Source: Phoronis pallida
Lineage: Eukaryota; Phoronida; Phoronidae
Direction of reading: 5' to 3'
Assembly (NCBI GenBank): GCA_028565715.1
Contig: JAOXYC010223349.1
Span: 1-10,880 of the forward strand
DNA length: 10,880 nucleotides
The notes beneath the pieces were generated by a model. It worked only from the letters and a program-made list of their open reading frames with translations. It was not told the DNA's origin and did not search any database. Numbering within the stretch: position 1 is the stretch's first letter; the number at the start of each line of letters is the position of its first letter. Below are positions 8,801 to 10,880 of this stretch, piece by piece. Both the position numbers and the translations under genes were made by a program.

Positions 8801-10508
8801 TTTTGGGTTCTTGTTGTTTCATACAGATCGGGTTGTTCAATCACATCTAAACACACAACGTGTACAGAAATTGGTTGTTATAGGGGCAACATCCGGTTTT
8901 GCAAGTCTGTACAGATACGCCACTGTGAGTAAGGTTGACATTCAAAGCAATGGCCTTGGAAACTCTGAAACAGTTCTTCAAATTTGACAGGTCACTGATA
9001 ATATAACCATTCCAAGTCATCACTTATTCACCTTGCGTAGTCAAGCAGTGAACGAATCCTTTGAAGCACAATCATATGGTGTAAAAAAGCCAGTTATTTG
9101 CTCTGAATTATGTTGTTTTAACAACTTTTAAAATAATTGTCTAGATTGAGTAACTGGTAACTTAATTGTCTTCTAAAATGTTTGTCATTAAAGCCTAGAA
9201 AACTTAAGCACTACTCACTGACACAAATGGCAATGTTTGTTTATTTCCTGCTAGTTGTACATCCATCATACTTTTCTTCATGATACCAACATTAGAGTTC
9301 TCCATCATAAGAGAGAATGAACAGTTACCATCAGCCGTCTCTGGAAATGGTCAAACAGAATATTGTTGAATTTGAAAAGACAGAAAAAATCCGAACTGGA
9401 CTGGGAATCGAACCCAGGTCTCCCGATTGCCGGTCGGTAGCTCTAACCAACTGAGCTACCAAGTCGGAGTTAATTCTGTCTGAATATTTACGCATAATAG
9501 CGCTATTAATAGCCAGTATAAATGAATATTGTTGATGAGGTTTTTTCAAAATTCAGGTCTACCGTACACTGATTCTCATGAGCAGTGAGTCTGGTTAACG
9601 AGTCATAGAACCATCCATTGCATTTGTTTTGGGATTTAATGGTTTGTGTGAGTGAAAAAATTTGTTGCAACAGGTAATTTCAAGGCTCATGAGCCAGACT
9701 CAATGCTCTATGGTAGGCTCAAAAATGAGTTCAATAAGTTTGTTTCCACACCACTGGAATGTGAGATTCATATTGTGGAGTAGTTATCAACATTGCAAAA
9801 AAGAAAATATACTGAAATAGAGTTTTTACCTGCCATAAAGCCACTGAGAGCACTTGACTTGCCCTTTGGTGCCAAAACATCATAGTTACTCAGCTTTTGC
9901 TCTTTTAACACTGTTCTAATGGTTTTTCTGCAAAAACAAAATAATGAAAAAATAATAAGATATGAAAAAATATGCTTTTTGCTGCACTTCCTCTCGTCTA
10001 TGTTATAAACAGTCAAATTAAAGTCCATCGTGTTATCATTATTGATTATAATGAAAAAGACTGTTTTTTTGCTGATGAAAGTATATGAAACAGACTTGCA
10101 ATCAATTGATTCAAGCCTCTCAGACACAATATCCCTTCACTACTGTGCCTATTCATCACAATAATACAGTTCAAATCCTCAACACAATTTTATGACCATG
10201 GCAAGGCTTGAACTGCCAACATTAACAGCACTCTCTATATTTTAAGTATGCTTGCTTAAACATGTATACATATGTATTAAAACACAAAAATACCTCAGAT
10301 TTTCATTCCATTTTGCTGCATTCGTGATAGTTTCCAGGACATATTTGGACATTTCGAACTGGTCGCGGTCTGTGACAGACAGTATCAACTGTCCCAGATC
10401 CCAAGCAGACAGCTCGTAGGACAATAGGATTTCTAGTGCATATGATCTAACCGTGCTGTCATAGTTCTTCTTGTTTTGGTGGTACATCCTAAGAAGCATT
10501 TCTTTCAG
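5679..10508 (-). CDS. mttp: MTTP large subunit, 3' seven exons (partial gene)
   Basis: Microsomal triglyceride transfer protein large subunit works in the ER lumen as a heterodimer with protein disulfide isomerase; it loads triglyceride and phospholipid onto apoB/vitellogenin-type lipoproteins. Seven exons join without any frame break: 10294-10508, 9830-9927, 9219-9340, 8416-8613, 7498-7652, 6110-6280, 5679-5826 (1107 nt, 368 residues plus TAA). The product aligns by eye, collinearly, with about the last 360 residues of vertebrate MTTP (about 894 aa in human). Shared landmarks are MYHQN, the RTVLKE and NYD blocks, GLEA, SLRPVTFF, DLSG, MCLQM and EQCK. The part seen covers the end of the alpha-helical vitellogenin-N type domain and the C-terminal beta-sheet lipid-binding region. 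The amino half lies beyond the right edge. The Cys that I recall about 11 residues before the final conserved Cys in human appears to be Thr here. Family assignment is firm; exact exon ends are inferred from GT/AG and phase. Confidence 0.93.
6110..6280 (-). CDS. mttp: MTTP penultimate exon (only intact copy of the array)
   Basis: The exon is 171 nt, from TTATTATTTCAG|T to AATATAG|GTAAAT. The leading T completes AGT (Ser) and the trailing AG completes AGC (Ser) with the next exon. It encodes GAVAISSVLKIASPYFNAGV, VYDVEATSKIDFTTDVDFYE and MPFKMCLQMEQPPFQY. The last block matches human [20 protein letters not shown]. Its acceptor and first 110 nt are repeated three more times upstream (6315-6747), but only this copy has the distal part and a donor. 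Confidence 0.93.
6315..6423 (-). pseudogene. Pseudo-exon copy 3 of MTTP penultimate exon
   Basis: The acceptor differs by one base (TTATCATTTCAG). One base is missing from the run of four C (plus strand, about 6419-6422), so an MTTP reading entering here meets TAG within three codons. The remaining sequence still aligns closely with the intact exon. It has no donor. Confidence 0.83.
6458..6572 (-). pseudogene. Pseudo-exon copy 2 of MTTP penultimate exon
   Basis: The acceptor is intact. The frame stays open through GAVAISSVLKIASPFFNTGV, then a 5-nt insertion near 6489-6493 (TAGTA on the plus strand) shifts it into a stop. There is no donor at its end. It is the longest unit because of the insertion. 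Confidence 0.83.
6607..6716 (-). pseudogene. Pseudo-exon copy 1 of MTTP penultimate exon
   Basis: This copy follows an intact acceptor and reads GAVAISSVFKIASPFFNAGV, then VYDVEATSKIDFTMDVDF, directly followed by TAA where the intact exon has TAT GAA. Differences from the intact copy include several third-position changes plus L to F, Y to F and T to M. It has no donor of its own. Using this acceptor without later splicing would truncate MTTP. Confidence 0.85.
7090..7395. other. CpG-rich island inside MTTP intron, possible inserted repeat
   Basis: About 300 bp have a clearly different base composition from the surrounding CpG-poor intron. There are dense CpGs at both ends (CGCCGGCCGCGCTACGC near 7101; GGCGC, CCGTC, GCGG, GCGCGTC in 7320-7395) and several between. 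It contains a CCAATCAG box (7350-7357). I see no terminal inverted repeats or target duplication and no open reading frame. It could be an old interspersed repeat, a regulatory element or an internal promoter. Confidence 0.45.
7350..7357 (+). promoter_or_regulatory. CCAAT (NF-Y type) box in intronic CpG-rich island
   Basis: GGCCAATCAGA matches the NF-Y core CCAATCAG and sits amid CpG-rich sequence. It is motif-level evidence only. The orientation is opposite to MTTP transcription. Confidence 0.35.
7498..7652 (-). CDS. mttp: MTTP exon carrying the DLSGSISISLWSR strand
   Basis: The exon is 155 nt, from CCTGTTTCAG|GGG to ACAAACAG|GTTTGT; it starts in phase 0 and leaves two bases (AG) for the next exon. 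It encodes GNLLLHDHIERIHLQNGL, VAELNVQGCVSFDLSGSISI and SLWSRNSHSVVTN. The equivalent human blocks are [20 protein letters not shown] and DISGAMEFSLWYRES. Amphipathic beta strands here line the lipid cavity. Confidence 0.94.
8019..8407. mobile_element. About 390-bp hairpin element next to MTTP splice donor
   Basis: Left arm 8019-8110 and right arm 8325-8407 are inverted copies. They share ACAATAGCAAACATCCGA at the ends, AGCTTCACTCTAGCGAAGG inside, and degenerate pairing through CACTTTTGAAA and GTGGACAAA. The core is about 210 bp and has no coding sequence I recognise. If the true ends are GCAAACATCCG, the flanks carry TA on both sides, as expected for a Tc1/mariner-type TA target, but the palindromic extension makes this uncertain. 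The right end lies 8 bp from the donor at 8415. Confidence 0.75.
8416..8613 (-). CDS. mttp: MTTP exon carrying the SLRPVTFF block
   Basis: The exon is 198 nt (66 codons), phase 0 at both ends, from TTTGTATCCCAG|TTT to TTTTACAG|GTGGGT. It encodes FGLFARGLEAVAGDSEDDGS, an acidic spacer, then LDLMGVSLRPVTFFEGQGGL. The match to human GLEALIAATPDEGEENLD and VQLRPVTFFNGYSDLM is the strongest in the window. Two fold-back elements flank it: one ends 8 bp beyond the donor and the other begins about 92 bp before the acceptor. Confidence 0.95.
8706..8927. mobile_element. 222-bp fold-back element (MITE-like) with 5-bp target duplication
   Basis: Arms at 8706-8780 and 8852-8927 are inverted copies of about 75 bp with four mismatches and a one-base indel, around a loop of about 71 bp. 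The ends are CACAGTGGCG...CGCCACTGTG. Directly outside both ends is AGTAA (8701-8705 and 8928-8932), read as a 5-bp target-site duplication. The insertion point is the edge of a near-perfect palindrome, TTACTGTA-T-TACAGTAA (8689-8705). It has no coding capacity. CAGTGGCG-type ends recall hAT-like elements, but the usual 8-bp hAT duplication is not seen. It lies in the MTTP intron between the exons at 9219 and 8613. Confidence 0.85.
9219..9340 (-). CDS. mttp: MTTP exon, start of beta-sheet lipid-binding region
   Basis: The exon is 122 nt, from CCATTTCCAG|AG to TGTCA|GTGAGT. The leading AG completes GAG (Glu); the exon ends in phase 0. It encodes TADGNCSFSLMMENSNVGIM, then KKSMMDVQLAGN and LPFVS. 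This corresponds to vertebrate STYSLDILYSGSGILRRSN and the following strands. The donor matches GTGAGT well. An acceptor two bases further in (AGAG|AC) would break the phase and was discarded. Confidence 0.9.
9394..9465 (-). tRNA. tRNA-like sequence (pseudo-tRNA or tRNA-derived SINE head)
   Basis: The 72-nt stretch folds as a cloverleaf. D arm is GCTC/GAGC with a 9-base loop, T arm is CTGGG TTCGATT CCCAG, and the anticodon stem has 4 of 5 pairs. The A box (TAGCTCAGTTGG) and B box (GGTTCGATTCC) fit the Pol III promoter consensus. The loop reads CCGGCAA, placing GGC (Ala) at the anticodon with C instead of U at position 33. The acceptor stem has a mismatch and G-U pairs. A T6 run follows (plus 9385-9390, AAAAAAT). 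The odd anticodon, unusual position 33 and weak acceptor argue against a working tRNA. It lies in the same orientation as MTTP, inside an intron. Confidence 0.7.
9580..9708. repeat. Imperfect inverted repeat in MTTP intron
   Basis: GAGCAGTGAGTCTGG and ten further bases (9580-9604) match in inverted order 9684-9708 at 20 of 25 positions, around a loop of about 79 bp. It may be a decayed fold-back element or chance pairing. It lies in the same intron as the tRNA-like sequence, about 115 bp from it. Confidence 0.4.
9830..9927 (-). CDS. mttp: MTTP exon, end of helical domain
   Basis: The exon is 98 nt, from TTTTTGCAG|A to GGCAG|GTAAAA. Its first base completes the Arg codon left by the previous exon (AG+A), and it ends with one base of a Glu codon. 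It encodes KTIRTVLKEQKLSNYDV, then GKSSALSGFMA. This matches the human block with RRVLKEMVAHNYDRFSRSG followed by SSSAYTG. It forms the junction between the helical domain and the beta-sheet lipid-binding region. Confidence 0.92.
10294..10508 (-). CDS. mttp: MTTP exon (first in window), helical domain
   Basis: The exon is 215 nt, starts in phase 0 after ATTTTCTAG and ends CTGAG|GTATTT with two bases of an Arg codon. It encodes LKEMLLRMYHQNKK, then DSTVRSYALEILLS and SVTDRDQFEMSKYVLETI. These match the vertebrate MTTP helical repeats containing IYHQN and LLSIGELPQEMNKYML. This is an amphipathic helix hairpin of the vitellogenin-N fold, the region that contacts PDI in the known structure. The polypyrimidine tract is weak but the reading frame is unambiguous. 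Confidence 0.93.
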
Positions 10509-10880
10509 CTAGAAAATTAAGTAATTTTTGTAACTTTTTCATTACTGAAAACAAATTTTTGAGTCAGTGCACTCAGTGGTAGTATTTTTACTCAACAGAA
10601 CATTATTTTAGTAGAAGGAGTCTGACTTCACTTCAATTTTAAACAAATTCATTTTTGGTTTGAAACAATACTCATGGCATAATATCCCCTTTTCAAACAT
10701 GTTACCTTAGAGTACCATTGGTGCTTGCAAGGCAGATTATTATCAGCATTAACGGTAAAATATAAAATGTTTAACAAATGGTCAATGTCAATATGTTTAT
10801 GCGGTTAATATAACAATAAAGTTGTTTTAGAGGGCATTACGGCTCATTTAAGGACCGGCTTGGATGATTTGTAGCCCGAC
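10509..10880 (-). other. MTTP intron, continues beyond the window
   Basis: The sequence upstream of the acceptor at 10508 is AT-rich and has no exon that continues the MTTP alignment on the minus strand. The extreme right end (about 10836-10880) becomes GC-richer but shows no recognisable coding match. Confidence 0.6.

Noticed and set aside
9331-9549. Open frame on the minus strand with a SDLVAQLVRATDRQSGDL-type translation
   Set aside because: This is the translation of the tRNA-like sequence at 9394-9465, a familiar false protein produced by tRNA genes.
10700-10770. Possible upstream MTTP exon ending CTCTAAG|GTAACA
   Set aside because: The translation does not match the MTTP segment expected before LKEMLLRMYHQ, and no good acceptor was found.

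Overview
The window is eukaryotic nuclear DNA: AT-rich, CpG-poor, with split genes using GT..AG introns of about 0.3-1.2 kb and several small fold-back elements. The protein recognised (MTTP), the compact introns and the scattered TAGGCCT-type words suggest a marine invertebrate, perhaps an echinoderm or another invertebrate deuterostome. The lineage is a guess.

Right half (5679-10508, minus strand): the last seven exons of a microsomal triglyceride transfer protein large-subunit gene (MTTP). All seven join in frame with matching phases (215, 98, 122, 198, 155, 171 and 148 nt = 368 codons plus stop). Together they cover the end of the helical domain and the lipid-binding beta-sheet region, down to the natural stop. 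The 5' exons lie beyond the right edge. A long 3' UTR probably runs towards about 4880.

The MTTP introns hold most of the curiosities. Upstream of the penultimate exon is a four-copy tandem array (about 143-149 bp per unit). It repeats that exon's splice acceptor plus its first two thirds; only the last copy has a donor, and the other three are broken. A 222-bp fold-back element has a 5-bp target-site duplication. A second hairpin element of about 390 bp ends 8 bp from a splice donor. A tRNA-like sequence has perfect A and B boxes and a T6 terminator, and one intron holds a CpG-rich island.

Left half (1-3420, minus strand): the 5' end of a second gene that I could not identify. A first coding exon (3009-3239) encodes a P/Q/Y/N-rich start and ends at a good donor. 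Just upstream are two CCAAT (NF-Y type) boxes 29 bp apart. A phase-compatible exon at 103-210 (or 78-210) may be its continuation. The two genes would then lie head to tail, with about 2.4 kb between the MTTP stop and the next start codon.

The rest (about 830-3000 and 3425-4880) is AT-rich intron or intergenic DNA in which I see no gene, apart from a degenerate 62-bp tandem repeat (about 691-830) and a weak inverted repeat (4141-4362).
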